This document shows, in pieces, positions 11,526 to 23,668 of a stretch of 64,000 bases of DNA. The notes under the pieces are model-generated. The model was not told where the DNA came from and did not search any database. It saw only the letters and a program-made list of their open reading frames with translations. The position numbers were made by a program, and so were the translations under genes. Origin of the DNA: Norana najaformis (lineage: Eukaryota; Annelida; Clitellata; Crassiclitellata; Hormogastridae); assembly GCA_964023275.1 (NCBI GenBank), contig OZ029921.1:28441230-28505229 (forward strand), in the 5' to 3' direction. Position 1 is the stretch's first letter. Each line of letters begins with the position of its first letter.

Positions 11526-12638
11526 GTTCTCGAGAAAGACGGACCCGATGCGATAATCCTTTAATTTAGGCAGGGATGGGCTGTTTTTCGTGGGTATGGA
11601 ATTAGTGTGTCATGGCTAAAGTAAGCACATGCGTCAGAAACGTGACTCCACGAGGTATAATGTGCATCATCTACAGTATGAACTATAGTTTAATCTTTTG
11701 TCCGAGATATCAGGTGATGTCTCATGGATGACATGTAGGATCTCGCGTAAATCAAGTGTTGTATGTCCCTACAAAGGGAACAAAGTTTGTGTTACAGCTA
11801 CTGTAGGGTCTCGTTGACACCCTAGATTTTTAATTTCGTGATCTGCAAGGAATATAATAATCGGTTAATAGATTAGGCCTACCGTTTGTGCCTCGGCCCG
11901 AAGAACAATCATATGCCTGTCACTATGCATCTTCCCTAAAAATATGCGAATTTGTAAAAAGCAGGTTAAGGTAACATACATCCTTGATGGGAGTCAGTCG
12001 GGTGGGTTCTATGTGTGTGCGAGAGCCCACCAGTGTTGAATGTTCCTGTTATTTGAGCATTATTTGGTTACAGATGAACCTGTTGTTCTGAATGAACTTC
12101 ACCATCACTTAAAGGCTAGCGAGCAGCACCTTGGGGAGATACTTTAAGGTTAAGTCAAGACGGCAATCGCTGCTCATTGCATTAAGCATTCCCTCCACCC
12201 GCCCCTCTTCTTCCATTTCCTCTTCCTCCTCTTCCTCCTTTTCCTCTTCCTTCTTCTTTCTTCGTGCAGTTAATTGTTTGCTTCTTCTAGTTACTCAGTT
12301 CCTGTCAGTTTTATTCCTGCTTCCCGTCCTTAGTTATTTATCAATTCATCTTTTCCAACTGATTGTAAAACGCAGCTTACTAACAATAACGCGATGCCAA
12401 CAATAGTACTGAGCCACATTAACCATCACGAGGACAATCCGTACTTATGAACGCCCAGCAAATTGGTAGCAATTAATCCATACGGCACTTGACTCATTTT
12501 CGTCTCATGATTTTCGGCTGTAATTGGGAATTCTCTAGAACAGTTGTAACGAGGAACAATGGATATTCTGTTTCATCCAACTCAGACGACAGGCAGACGA
12601 TTTGGGTCTCGAGATGCATGAAACAGAATACGCGTGTG

Positions 12639-12985
12639 ATACATACATACATACACATACATACATACATACATACACACATACTTACATACATAAATAC
12701 ATACATACACACATCCATACATAAATACATACATACACACATACATACATACATGCAAACATACATATATACATACATAAATACATACATACATACATAA
12801 ATGCATGCATACATACATACATGCACGCACCTACACACATACATATATACATACAAACATACATGCACGCACTTACACACATACATACCTCAGACAGAGA
12901 CGCACAGACGCGCTCAAACACACACACATAGACACGCATACACGCATACACGTGTATACGTATATACATACATACAAAGGAACAA
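12639..12985. repeat. (ACAT)n tetranucleotide array
   Basis: About 350 bp of degenerate ACATACAT with GCAC and ACAC variants, and a central interruption near 12895-12930. Translation yields only artefactual Tyr/His/Thr frames. Confidence 0.95.
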
Positions 12986-13394
12986 TTGGAAATCCTTGTT
13001 TACGACCTGCTTTGGAGTTAAATGCAACAGTAGTCAATAACCTGGTTGCGTTGACATGTTAACTCATAAGAAGAATTATTGGCGTCGTCACAACACACGC
13101 AATTATATCACCACCAATGCGTATCCCCTGAACTAGGCCTATATGGTATCTACGCATATATTTACACAACAAAACAAGCATACCTCGGTCATGTAGGCTA
13201 GCTACTCAGACCTATATACTATTATGTGGGTATATAAATTTTTGCTGACACGTGTATTATTACAGCGATAGAAATAAATTGTTTTGTGCTTAGCCCTATG
13301 AATCGTGTCTTCATAAAACCTGAATAAGAACTCCTGATTGGTTCGGCCAAGCTGAGTGGAAATCACCTCGTGGTAACATTTCTTCTAAAAGTAA

Positions 13395-13625
13395 ATGTAC
13401 ACGTCTTTCTATAGCCATCGTAATGGACTCCACCCTGCTCACAATTCAATGAATTGATCGGGTGAGATCCTTCACCGCCTTCGCTGCCAGTTTGAATGGG
13501 CGCCACGCCATTTAAGGTCCCCGTGCACGGACCGTGCTAGCCCGAGATTTAAACCTCTGAAATGAGCCACGATCGGGATGCGAACCGGCATCCTTGATGT
13601 ACGCATTAACCAATGTAGCTGACCA
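13395..13625 (-). mobile_element. tRNA-derived SINE, family S1
   Basis: The minus strand starts with CAGCTACATTGGTTAATGCG (box A) and GGTTCGCATCCC (box B). It then runs through CTCGGGCTAGCACGGTCCGT and ends near GTGTACATTTAC. The sister copy at 16630-16890 is in the opposite orientation. This is a complete tRNA-like head with a unique body. Confidence 0.75.
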
Positions 13626-14243
13626 GGTCACTTGTAAACAGCTAAACGTCAATACACTGGCAGTTCGAACTGAAACAGTTGACCGCTCCAGTAACTTGAA
13701 TTTGTCGATAATACTCAATACTAATATCGCGATTGGAGTAGTACTGCTACTGTTACTGCTGATGGCGCTAACACTACTACTCAGTGGCGGATTTTGTTAT
13801 AGGCGTGGGAGAGTGGTTCCCCCCTCCCCGGGCCCCTCTTGGTTATATTCCGGCGTCCCTCAGGCTAGACCCGTGCATGGTGGACTGCCGGAATGTGATG
13901 CCATCTGGAAATGATCTGGCCTCCCACGCAAGCAATTCTGGCACCCACACTGCGTCTGCTCATTGGTTCCCCACTGTTTGCAACGACAACTCACACCCTT
14001 ACTATTGCTATTGCTATTACTTTTGTACTTACATGTAAGCCTATTGTCGTTATTAATACTGCAGTTACTAGGCTGCTGCTATTACAGTTGCTACTACTAA
14101 ACGGTTACTGCCATCATAATTCACTAGCCTCATCTTTGTCGTTTTCACTATGCATAGTAGGCCTATTAGTATTACAACTGTTACTAATGTTACAATTTAA
14201 ACTGGGTCCTCTTATATCTTCATTGTTATTGTTTTACAATAGA

Positions 14244-14570
14244 TATGTATGTATATATGTATGTATTTATGTATGTATGTATGTATGTAAGTATGTATGT
14301 ATGTGTGTATGTATGTATGTATGCATATATGTATATATGTATGTGTGTATGTATGTATGCATATATGTATATATGTATGTATGTATGCATGTATGCATGT
14401 ATGCATATATGTATGTATGTATGTATATATGTATGTATGTATATATGTATATATGTATGTATGTATATATGTACGTATGTAGGTATGTATATATGCATGT
14501 ATGTATGTTTGCATGTATGTATGTATGTTTGCATGTATGTATGTATGTATGCCATATGCATGCACGTAAG
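14244..14570. repeat. (ATGT)n tetranucleotide array
   Basis: About 325 bp of degenerate ATGTATGT with ATAT and GCAT variants. It is complementary in sequence to the (ACAT)n array 1.3 kb upstream. Confidence 0.95.
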
Positions 14571-15589
14571 TACGTAGGCCTGCCTGAGTATATTACAAAT
14601 ATGTATGTAGCATAGTTGAAAGATTATGAATTTGAAATAAAAATGCGGAACAGTGAGTCAGCACATTCTAAAAATGACGTCAAATCGAACTTCCGCGATC
14701 ATACGAAACATCCCTTCTACGCAGCCTACTTTGGGCGTATCCCGTCTGTATGTATGTCAACAGAAGCAGGGCTATCCACCCCTCACCTTACGTTTGTGCA
14801 TATATATATATATATGCATATATACAAATATATATATATATACAAATATATATATATGACGTATATTACATGTAGGGAATGACTGTATCCGTATGACTAA
14901 TGTTTACTAAAGAAAATATATTGACTACCGAAGTTTGTATTCCACGTAGATAGTACCGTTTGGTGTAGGCCTATATGATATTGAATTGCAAAGACCTTTA
15001 TCGAATAGACAGATCTGTACCGAAATATATGGCCTGTACCAGTGTGCATATATATATGTCTATGCTGTCTGTTGGAGCTTTAGGCCTATGTTGAGTAGTC
15101 CGTTGTAGGCCTAAGCTAAAATGCCAATGATGCCGAGGCGTGATGCAGTCACACAGAGGCGCGTGAGTTGATCGCACGTGACGCGTATATTACGTGCTGT
15201 GCCATATTTAGATGGATTATTAGGTTTTGCTGTAGGATCAGCCGCTAGGAAACGCGATGTAGCGTTCACGTTCTGCGTCGTAAAGGTTCGGATGGTTTCA
15301 CCGGAACCGAGTTAATTTCCATCCCCGCATTTTCATTTCTGTCGTCGAGGCAGATCAGAAAATCGTTGGACGCCGAAGGTGTACGGCTCGGAGTCAATGA
15401 CCTCGGAAGAGACGCGATGTCAAAGGCCAAACAGAGGGTCTGTTGGGCGCGTAAGGGTAACGAACGCAGTAACGTAGAAGTGTAACGCTTAAGCAACGGA
15501 CTGCAAGGTAAGGCATTGCTGCTATGCACTCCTCTTCCGCAGATCCTATCCTGATTCCTCGTCTTCCCCTTATCTATCCGGCAGATTCA

Positions 15590-15768
15590 ATTCCAAACAC
15601 CACCCACCGTAGGTGTCAGACTGTCTACCTACCTGACTCTTGGATCTCGACCTGGAACCGAACCCTTCTTGCCTATCGATTTTGTTTTGACTGAGCGCCT
15701 GTGAATAAACTGGTTCCCGCGACTTAGCTTTCGTTGGGCGCTATAAAAATCTCGAGCTTAGAATTACG
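15590..15768 (+). mobile_element. LINE 3'-tail fragment, family B
   Basis: Sense copy of the family seen inverted at 10285-10470. It contains TGAGCGCCTGTGAATAAACT and CTCGAGCTTAGAATTACGAT and ends in a GATTACGAT-type tail. No ORF is kept. Confidence 0.7.
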
Positions 15769-16629
15769 ATTACGATGCTCATTTATTAGGCGCTTCTATC
15801 TTCAATAGTCATCAGAGGCGTAATCCTGCTGGGGGTTGAAGAACTTTCAGCTGCAGGGCCCACCTTAGGCATGTTCTAAGCGTTCAGCTGAGCAGGGCCG
15901 CCTATTTTAGGGGCCATCAAATTCTTGGCCTGTAACTCTTTATTGAATTGAAATTGGTGGTAATGACGACCGAACCCCACAGATAAGTGAAAATTGACGC
16001 TGACGAAGTAATTAAGTTATACCCTGATGCAAAGAGCTTAATGGGCTCGAAATTACACTTGCTTACTCACTTAATATTTGGTCGATTGACAAGATATGAT
16101 GTAACTTTAATGGATGGGCAGGTAGTAGAGGAAGGGCAAGGAAGGAAGAGGTGGGGCTGCCAAATCTGGGTGGAACAGAAGAGTCTTTGTTTGGCTGAAG
16201 CGAAAAAGCAATTCAGACAGCAATCCAAGAACCAGAAATACTTTCTGACAATGTAAGGCACCCTTGAAGTATAGCTCGCAACATACGATCGTCTATAAGT
16301 CATCATTTCCGCATTACATTACGGGTTACGTTACATGGCGCTTAGCAAACTGTGGACTCCCACGATGACAGAGGATTCGAAGATGAATGACCAGCGCTTT
16401 AATAGCTCTGCCATGCACCTCGCCGGCCATGCGAGCAATGCGCCGAACGGTTCCGCATGAGCGCCGATGCAGAAGGAGTGAAGTGGAAGATGATGCATCA
16501 AATCGGTCAGGTTTCTTCAGGAAATGCATGCATTTCTCATGAAGATTATTGCAATAGTAGTCGTTCTGGATGAGCGAAAGGGGCTGGTAACCTATAGGTT
16601 GGAAGAATCCGCATGGATACACGTTATAG

Positions 16630-16890
16630 TAATGGCCTAGATAGCTACATTGGTTAACGCGTACGTCAAGGCGCCTTTGTGTGTGAGAATGCCGGTTCGC
16701 ATACCGATAGTGGCTCATTTCAGAGACTTTAATCTCGGGCTAATATGGTCCGTGCACGGGGACCTTAAACGGCGTTGCGCCCATTCAAACGGGCAGCGGT
16801 GGTGAAGGATCTCGTCCGATGAATTCGTTGAAAAATGAGCAGGATCAAGGCCATAGGTCCCTACAGAAACATGTACATTTACAAGTACAT
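16630..16890 (+). mobile_element. tRNA-derived SINE, family S1
   Basis: Box A TAGCTACATTGG and box B GGTTCGCATACC stand about 45 bp apart. The body through CTCGGGCTAATATGGTCCGT and CCCATTCAAACGGGCAGCGG follows. The 3' end has repeated TACATTTACA units. It is the inverted partner of 13395-13625. Confidence 0.75.
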
Positions 16891-17767
16891 TTACAGTCGG
16901 TGTCTCACAAAGCTCAGTTATGAGCCTCGTTAGTTGGTGCGGCCCCAGGATTCATAAGAGTGCTCTGCGTTCCTGTCTTGAGCCAGCCGGCGTTCTGCAG
17001 CCAATGGAGAGCTGCTCGTCCCCGCTCCCGTTCGACGACGATGCGAGCATATCGTTGCTTTCTCGTGCATTGGACCGTACTTCGAAAACAATCTTCCTCT
17101 GAAAATTCGCACTTTTCTGACAGACAGCTCAAGAAACGTTTTTAACCCACACTAAATCACACCTTGATAGATCTGCTATTTACCCATTGTTTTAGCGCCT
17201 CTGCGAGATTCTTAAACGGCATTGTATAAAGAGCCGGATATAAACATGCGGGAACATTTTAAGGGCGTGATAAATTAACTATTACGTCAGGGTTAAATTG
17301 CATTTTAAACCAGTAGGCAATATACTCTCTTAAGTAATATAGTAAATATTATTATTAATACAAAGAGGCTAATAGGTCTAAATTGTAGTTCGGTTGAGGA
17401 ATTCCATTAGGTCAGAGGCTGACTGCTGTTGTGTGTACGTAAACATAAAGTTTTTCACGGTGTATTTTAATGTAAATGTAATTATCCGAAATTTCTCAGC
17501 GCGACACAAAAGCCGCGTCAGGGAGACCAGTTTATTCACCGAACTTAAATGCATAAAAACTCCTTATATTAAATAATGAAAATGAGAAGCTAATTTAAAA
17601 TGCACGACAGCGGACTGCAGTTAAAGGCGTTGATGAATTGCTTATCTTTATGGTAAACTTATTTCCGGCTGTGCATATTCTACCACAGGAACCAGTGGGC
17701 AGCATTGCGATTTAAAACTTGTTACAAACATCCGGTCTCGGGACTTGCCCTCGAGACCTCAACGCTC

Positions 17768-18345
17768 AAGACCGAGACGAGACCTGTGAGATGTCCTGCC
17801 CCGAGACCAAGACAAGACCTGAGATGTCCTGTCCTGAGACCAAGACAAGACCTGAGATGTCCTGTCCTGAGACCAAGACAAGACCTGAGATGTCCTGTCC
17901 TGAGACCAAGACAAGACCTGAGATGTCCTGTCCTGAGACCAAGACAAGACCTGAGATGTCCTGTCTTGAGACCAAGACAAGACCTGAGATGTCCTGTCCT
18001 GAGACCAAGACAAGACCTGAGATGTCCTGTCCTGAGACCAAGACAAGACCTGAGATGTCCTGTCCTGAGACCAAGACAAGACCTGAGATGTCCTGCCACG
18101 AGACCAAGACGAGACCTGAGATGTCCTGCCCCGAGACCGAGACAAGAGCTGAGATGTCCTGCCCCGAGACCGATACATGACCTGGGATGTCCTGCCCCGA
18201 GACCGATACATGACCTGGGATGTCCTGTCCCAAGACCAAGACGAGACCTGAGATGTCCTGTCCCAAGACCAAGACGAGACCTGAGATGTCCTACCCCGTG
18301 ACCAAGACGAGACCTGGGATGTCCTGCCCCGAGACCGAAACGAGA
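17768..18345. repeat. 33-bp minisatellite, about 17 copies
   Basis: Head-to-tail units of 33 bp containing GAGACCAAGACAAGACCTGA and GATGTCCTGT. The central copies are nearly identical and the outer ones are degenerate. The period is divisible by three, so long open frames appear in several frames on both strands. I do not regard them as genes. Related GACCAAGACC arrays occur near 25.8 and 26.4 kb. Confidence 0.95.
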
Positions 18346-18807
18346 CCGGGACGTTGGCCAATCTGTCCGAGATAAAACCGACTTGAAACCTTAAGTACAT
18401 CTTGAGATCGCCACGAAACGGAGACGCCCAGACCGTTACTACATCCTTGCTGGTCATGAACTAAAAATAGCAATGACTCATAAAATAGACTGAGGCCAGT
18501 AGGCCTATACCAGACAACTCGTGCATCAATTCATATTATATATACTATATTTGTAGCTGGTCTAGTAGAAATTAGCCCTACTGATATGTCTCTGAGAAAA
18601 GGAACTTAAACTGAGCGATTATATTACCTTACCGGCTTATATTAGAATCAAAAATATATAGCATGAACAATGATGCGAATTACCAAAAAATTTGAAATAC
18701 CAAGAAATCGATCACTGTTGTTTGGTTTGGCAAAGGTCGTGGCTAGGTCAGTCTACAGAAGGATAGAAAGCGAAAAGGAAACTGTCAGATTCTGGTTCAA
18801 ATGCGGT

Positions 18808-18912
18808 AGAGGGCACCCGCTTATTCACGAGCGCTGCGTCAAGTCAGTGGGGTTGTCCAAAGATGCCATGTCAAGGACCAAGTTCGGTTGCCAGAAGACC
18901 AGAGAGAAGGGT
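18808..18912 (-). mobile_element. LINE 3'-tail fragment, family B
   Basis: Block with GGGCACCCGCTTATTCACGA and GGGGTTGTCCAAAGATGCCA, about 95% identical by eye to the copy at 19889-19985. Truncated at both ends. Confidence 0.65.
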
Positions 18913-19424
18913 GGATGACGTCCAGATAACGCCTTCAGTCCAACTGTGAGGTTTCAATGTTAAGATACGCGTTCGTAACCGTCTCCACTTGTACGGTAAG
19001 ACAATCTGTTTTGATATTCAAATGAGGTAGATGACTACGCCTTAGCTTGTCCTCCTCCCCGCCAAGGCTTTACTGAACTGTAATAAAATATGTACAAGCT
19101 AGAATATGCTAATGTTCCGTTCGACTGGCGAAATGGACTGAGAGTCACGATTTCTGAAAGGAGGCGTACAGAGTAAAGCTAAGTCAAAAACAGTGCGATT
19201 TTTCTAAGCGCACTGGTAACAGCCCTTAACTGGCTCAGACCATACCCCAACTGGGATGCATTTTCCCCAGCCATTGGGCCCCTGCCCAGAGGTATTTCTA
19301 CCCACTGCTTCCAATCAGTGGCATAACTATGGGGCCCGCCATTGCGAGAGAAGAGGGTCCGAATCCGGATAAGAGGGGACTCGATCAAAGAGTAATAAAG
19401 TACCACTTGTGTAGTTTTGTAATC

Positions 19425-19862
19425 GTAATCGTAATCTAATCTAATCTAAAAACTTCTGTAGCGCCACTGTATTAATGCTCAAGGCATCAGTCGATGGTCG
19501 CTGCTAAACAAAATCATTGTCCGAATCAAATGCCGTGGTGAGTCCGGGTCAAAAACCCAGAGAGGAGTCCAGAAGTCACAGAGACAGCCTACGGAGGAAA
19601 TGAGTTCAGGAAAAGATGAGTTTTAGTCGAGATCTGAAGGCGAAACAGACTTTGCTAAGCGAATATTTGCAGGAAGAGAGTTCCAGAGTCTAGGGCCAGT
19701 GACAGAAAAGGCACGCCTGCCAAGAGCTGTTCTTGTCCACGGAATAGTCAGATTTAGACAGCTAGAAGACCTGGTCGAGTGGAGATAAGTCTTGGGAGCC
19801 AGTACAGAGTGAAGATAGTGAGGTTGGCTCAAATGTAGAGTCTTGAAATTTAGAATCTCCAA
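19425..19862 (-). mobile_element. Non-LTR retrotransposon 3' end with shared tail (family A)
   Basis: On the minus strand the frame ends TALGRRAFSVTGPRLWNSLP and continues ANIRLAKSVSP. A one-base shift is needed to reach FRSRLK. This is the C-terminus of a CR1/L2- or Jockey-like ORF2. The 3' UTR follows, with ACCATCGACTGATGCCTTGA and CAGTGGCGCTACAGAAG. The element closes in short GATTAG/GATTAC repeats (plus-strand 19423-19447). The ACCATCGACTGATGC block is also the 3' end of SINE family S3 elsewhere in the window. Confidence 0.7.
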
Positions 19863-19879
19863 ATTTCTAAAGAGCTACT

Positions 19880-20240
19880 TAAAAGCTACGCGCAGGGCAC
19901 CCGCTTATTCACGAGCGTTGCGTCAAGTCAGTGGGGTTGTCCAAAGATGCCATGTCAAGAACGAAGTCCGGTTGCCAGAAGACCAGAGAAAGAAAGGCGA
20001 CGAAAGGAGCTGTTAGGGTGAGTTGTGTTTAAGCTGAGAGAAATGGGAAAAGTCAGCGAGGAGCTTGAAATTTGACGTTACGCCACTGCTTCCAAAGACA
20101 AATTGCACCCAAGCCACACGTATCAGAAAACGCGTGCGTGACTGCGCGAAGGCTGCCATAGGCCACAGGGCCACAGTATCATAAATTATGTCTTTACGAA
20201 TCTGTAGGACAGTATCAAGCGCAGCGTAACAGGTGTACAC
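19880..20240 (-). mobile_element. LINE 3'-tail fragment, family B
   Basis: Contains AAAAGCTACGCGCAGGGCAC, CGCTTATTCACGAGCGTTGC and the downstream GAAATGGGAAAAG block that parallels 22355-22560. It lies directly behind the family A LINE, so one probably inserted next to or into the other. Confidence 0.6.
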
Positions 20241-20324
20241 AACACAGGTCTTTGTGATTCAGTTAAACAGTCATCACGAAACTGATGATAGCTTCAGACC
20301 TGACCCATATTCTGATCAACACTT

Positions 20325-20550
20325 CTTACATGATGATGATAATGATGACTACGACAACGACGATGATGAAGATGACGATGAATGATGATGATGAATTGAC
20401 GATGATGACAATGGTAATGATGATGACGACGACGATGATGATGAAGATGAAGGCGTTGAATTGATGATGAATAATTATTGATGACGACGATGATGACAAT
20501 GATGATGATGATGATAATGATGATGATGATGATGATGACGACGACGATGA
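20325..20550. repeat. GAT/GAC-rich trinucleotide tract
   Basis: About 225 bp of GATGAT, GACGAC and AATGAT units. Confidence 0.9.
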
Positions 20551-20834
20551 AAATATTAGTAATGAATTAATGATGGTTACTATTTGTCAACGATATTTTT
20601 AATTAAATGAATCACAAAATTGTCCACTTATCTACATCCATACAATGCCATACACGTGGGCCTAGACCTTCCCCAGTATGCAGGAAGTACACTGAAGAAA
20701 TCGCGTCAAAAGGTAATGGGGTCTGGCCTGCACATGAAATGTCGGTGCGTGTGACTTCAAAGGATGTGAAATTCATTCAGTTTCCACTAAATATAACCAC
20801 GAATATAACCAGGAAAAGGATAAACAAATTATTT

Positions 20835-21392
20835 CAGCCCTTTCTCTGTCTCTCTGTCTCTGTCTCTGTCGCTGTCTGTCTCTTTGTCTCTCTATCTGTC
20901 TCGGTCTCTTTGTCTCTGTCTCTCTCTGTCTCGGTCTCTTTGTCTCTGTCTCTCTCTGTCTATGTCTCTTTGTCTCTCTCTCTGTCTATGTCTCTTTGTC
21001 CTTGTCGCTCTTTGTCTCTGTCTCCACGCCTATCTCTGTCTCTTTGTCTTTGTCGCTCTCTGTCTCTTTGTCGCTGTCTAGCTCTGTCTTGGTCTCTTTG
21101 TCTCTGTCTATCTCTGTCTCTGTATCTCTGTCTGTCTATGTCTCCTTGTCTTTGTCGCTCTCTGTCTGTCTTTCTCTCTTTCTTTGTCGCTGTCTAGCTC
21201 TGTCTCAGTCTCTGTCGCTCTCTGTCTCTTTATCTCTGTCTATCTCTGTCTCTTTATCTCTGTCTATCTCTGTCTCTTTATCTCTGTCTATCTCTGTCTC
21301 TTTGTCTCACTTTTTGTCTCTGCCTCTGTCTGTCTCTGTATCTTTCTGTCTCTGTCTCTTTGTCTCTGTCTGTGTCGCTGTCTCTCTGTGAA
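20835..21392. repeat. (TCTGTC)n pyrimidine array
   Basis: About 555 bp of degenerate CTGTCTCT, with one strand nearly all pyrimidine plus G. It gives long artefactual Ser/Leu/Val frames. Homopurine-type strand asymmetry could favour triplex or other non-B structure. Confidence 0.95.
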
Positions 21393-22354
21393 TGACGCCT
21401 CACATTTTGTATAATTTTCCTCGCTTGTAGCCTTCGAAGTTCACGCCCCGTAAATACAGTTAGCACTGTTTTCATTTTTTGCACCGTATATAATGTTACG
21501 GAATTTCTTAATTCAGAAATCTTGGGGAACACATGCATAGATGTCCGGCAACCTAAATAGCGGAAGGGCACGTTCCACCCACACGTGGATCGACGCCTGT
21601 GAAACTGTAGACAGGAGGTATATCGCCACAAATAGGCTACTATATATACGAAAGAAGACTGGCAGCAGAAATGGTCACGTAAGCCCATAGAGAACCACAA
21701 GCAGGCAGACGAACGCCCACACGTACGCGCCCCCACTCCCACGCGACAAATCATAAAGCTCTAATTATAATTATTTCGCAATAATTATAATACTGTGCCC
21801 TTTGCTTCTGATGTAGTCTATATGAGTCCGCCACTTGTTTATTGGGTCAGCAATTAATTAGCCTAGCATCCGGCGTCCTAACTGCAGCTTGGTGGTAGGC
21901 CCGTAGGCCGAGGCCTATAACTATGTAGGCAATGCAGGCCTGAATACTTTGAAAACGAAAGACTTCATAACGGATTTTCCAAAAGAGGCCGCGTCAAACG
22001 AGGAAATTGTTTCTATAGCACATGCATGTATAAATAGGTTCAATTGCGTATGTATAAACGCGTGTGTGGGCGAAATCTGACTATACTGCAGTATATCGCA
22101 AAAGCGAAAATAGTAGCCCATAGGCCTCTATGTATTTAGGCTTACCGTGATGAAAGTCAAGAATGCCTAAGTAACAGTATTTGGATTTAAGCCACGTCAC
22201 AGGACCTCCAAGCAACAGTATGTGAATGTTTTCTATGTGGATAAGATAGAGGACTAGAGTGATAACAGTCAGGAATGTCTAAGTATATGGAATAGACACC
22301 ATATCACAGCACGTCTGCGTAACGGTAAGTGATGATACAGCTCCGCAATCGTAT

Positions 22355-22446
22355 TCGTAATCATAAACTCGAAATCTCTAAAGTGCTACTTAAAAGCTAA
22401 GCGCAGGGCACCAGCTTATTCATGAGCGCTGCGTCAAGTCCGAGGG
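22355..22446 (-). mobile_element. LINE 3'-tail fragment, family B (terminal part)
   Basis: Tail with CGTAATCATAAACTCGAAAT and AAAAGCTAAGCGCAGGGCAC. The remainder of the same element continues into the left arm of the inverted repeat starting at 22447. Confidence 0.65.
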
Positions 22447-22777
22447 GTTGTTCAAAGATGCCGTGTCAGAACAAAGTCCGGTTAGCAGGAGACCAGAGAG
22501 AGGAGGAGAGAGGAAGCTAGGGTGGGTTGTGTTTAAACTGATAGAAATGGGAAGATTGCACATCGGCGGCCTAAGTAGCAATATGCGGATGCTAGAACAC
22601 ATAGGCCTAGGCCTACCAGTCCGGCCTACAATGGTCACAGTCACATGAATTTCTCCGCATCGTTATGTGTATGTGCTGTTCAGTAATCTGTTACAGTTAC
22701 AGCATCATTTAGACAGCGGAGCTTACATTTGCACCGAGTAAATATAAATGTAAATCCTCGATGTATTAGCATTTCCC
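22447..22777. repeat. Left arm of a 331-bp near-perfect inverted repeat
   Basis: From GTTGTTCAAAGATGCC to AGCATTTCCC. The reverse complement lies at 23338-23668 with the same length and only a few mismatches by eye. The arm begins inside a family B LINE 3' UTR and continues into unrelated sequence that includes two overlapping TAGGCCTA palindromes. Confidence 0.9.
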
Positions 22778-22872
22778 AAACAAATTGATTAACAAATGAT
22801 CATGGTAAATGTCGACAATCTTCCAAAGTCTCCATTCGATAGGGCTTCGAACAGCAGACTCGTCCGATTTGT

Positions 22873-22990
22873 AGCTAATAATAATAATAGTAGTAGTAGT
22901 AGTAATAGTAATGATAGTGGCAGTGGTAGTGGTAGTAGTAACTCTGTCGTTATCATCGTCGTCGTCGTCGTCATCATCATCATCACCACC
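22873..22990. repeat. AGT/TCG/TCA trinucleotide tract in the loop of the inverted repeat
   Basis: Runs of AGTAGT, then GTGGTA, then CGTCGTCATCATC inside the 560-bp spacer between the two arms. Confidence 0.85.
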
Positions 22991-23337
22991 ATCACATGTA
23001 TATGTGAAAGGTATGTAATTGATCATCCATATCAGGCCTTTCAAAGGCAGTGACAGTATGATATCGTTATGCATCGTTTTCGATATCATCATTTTCATAA
23101 TCAGACTTTTAGATTAGATTAATTATTCAGTAAGCATATATATATATATATATAGATACACTAATAAAATATTATATAGGCCCCTATATTTCTTTTGCAA
23201 TACTTTGTCTTCATAATTTACAGTCCGTTTTGTATTACATTGTAGACGGAAGTGGTCAACCCAGCTTTACCTCAAGGTAGATGTTCTAACGACAAATTTC
23301 AAATAACAACGAAGTTTACTTTAAATTTACTATTACT

Positions 23338-23668
23338 GGGAAATGCTAATACATCGAGGATTTACATTTATATTTACTCGGTGCAAATGTAAGCTCCGCT
23401 GTCTAAATGATGCTGTAACTGTAACAGATTACTGAACAGCACATACACATAACGATGCGGAGAAATTCATGTGACTGTGACCATTGTAGGCCGGACTGGT
23501 AGGCCTAGGCCTATGTGTTCTAGCATCCGCATATTGCTACTTAGGCCGCCGATGTGCAATCTTCCCATTTCTATCAGTTTAAACACAACCCACCCTAGCC
23601 TCCTCTCTCCTCCTCTCTCTGGTCTCCTGCCAAACGGACTTTGTTCTGACACGGCATCTTTGAACAAC
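23338..23668. repeat. Right arm of a 331-bp near-perfect inverted repeat
   Basis: Reverse complement of 22447-22777, from GGGAAATGCTAATACATC to CATCTTTGAACAAC. Flanking sequences on the two sides differ, so the arms have sharp ends. Confidence 0.9.

Noticed and set aside
12489..12969. Tyr/His/Thr or Met/Cys/Val-rich frames over the ACAT array
   Set aside because: Translation of a tetranucleotide microsatellite. The same holds for 14212-14577.
17705..18457. Long open frames on both strands (up to 232 codons) over the 33-bp repeat
   Set aside because: The period is divisible by three and every frame stays open. The translations are pure repeat, with no start context, splice signals or family resemblance.
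20607..21414. Ser/Leu-rich frames resembling membrane proteins
   Set aside because: They arise from the CTGTCT array. The apparent hydrophobic segments are an artefact of simple sequence.
21278..21754. 158-codon minus-strand frame
   Set aside because: Part is CTGTCT array. The remainder resembles no family I recognise and lacks splice or start support.
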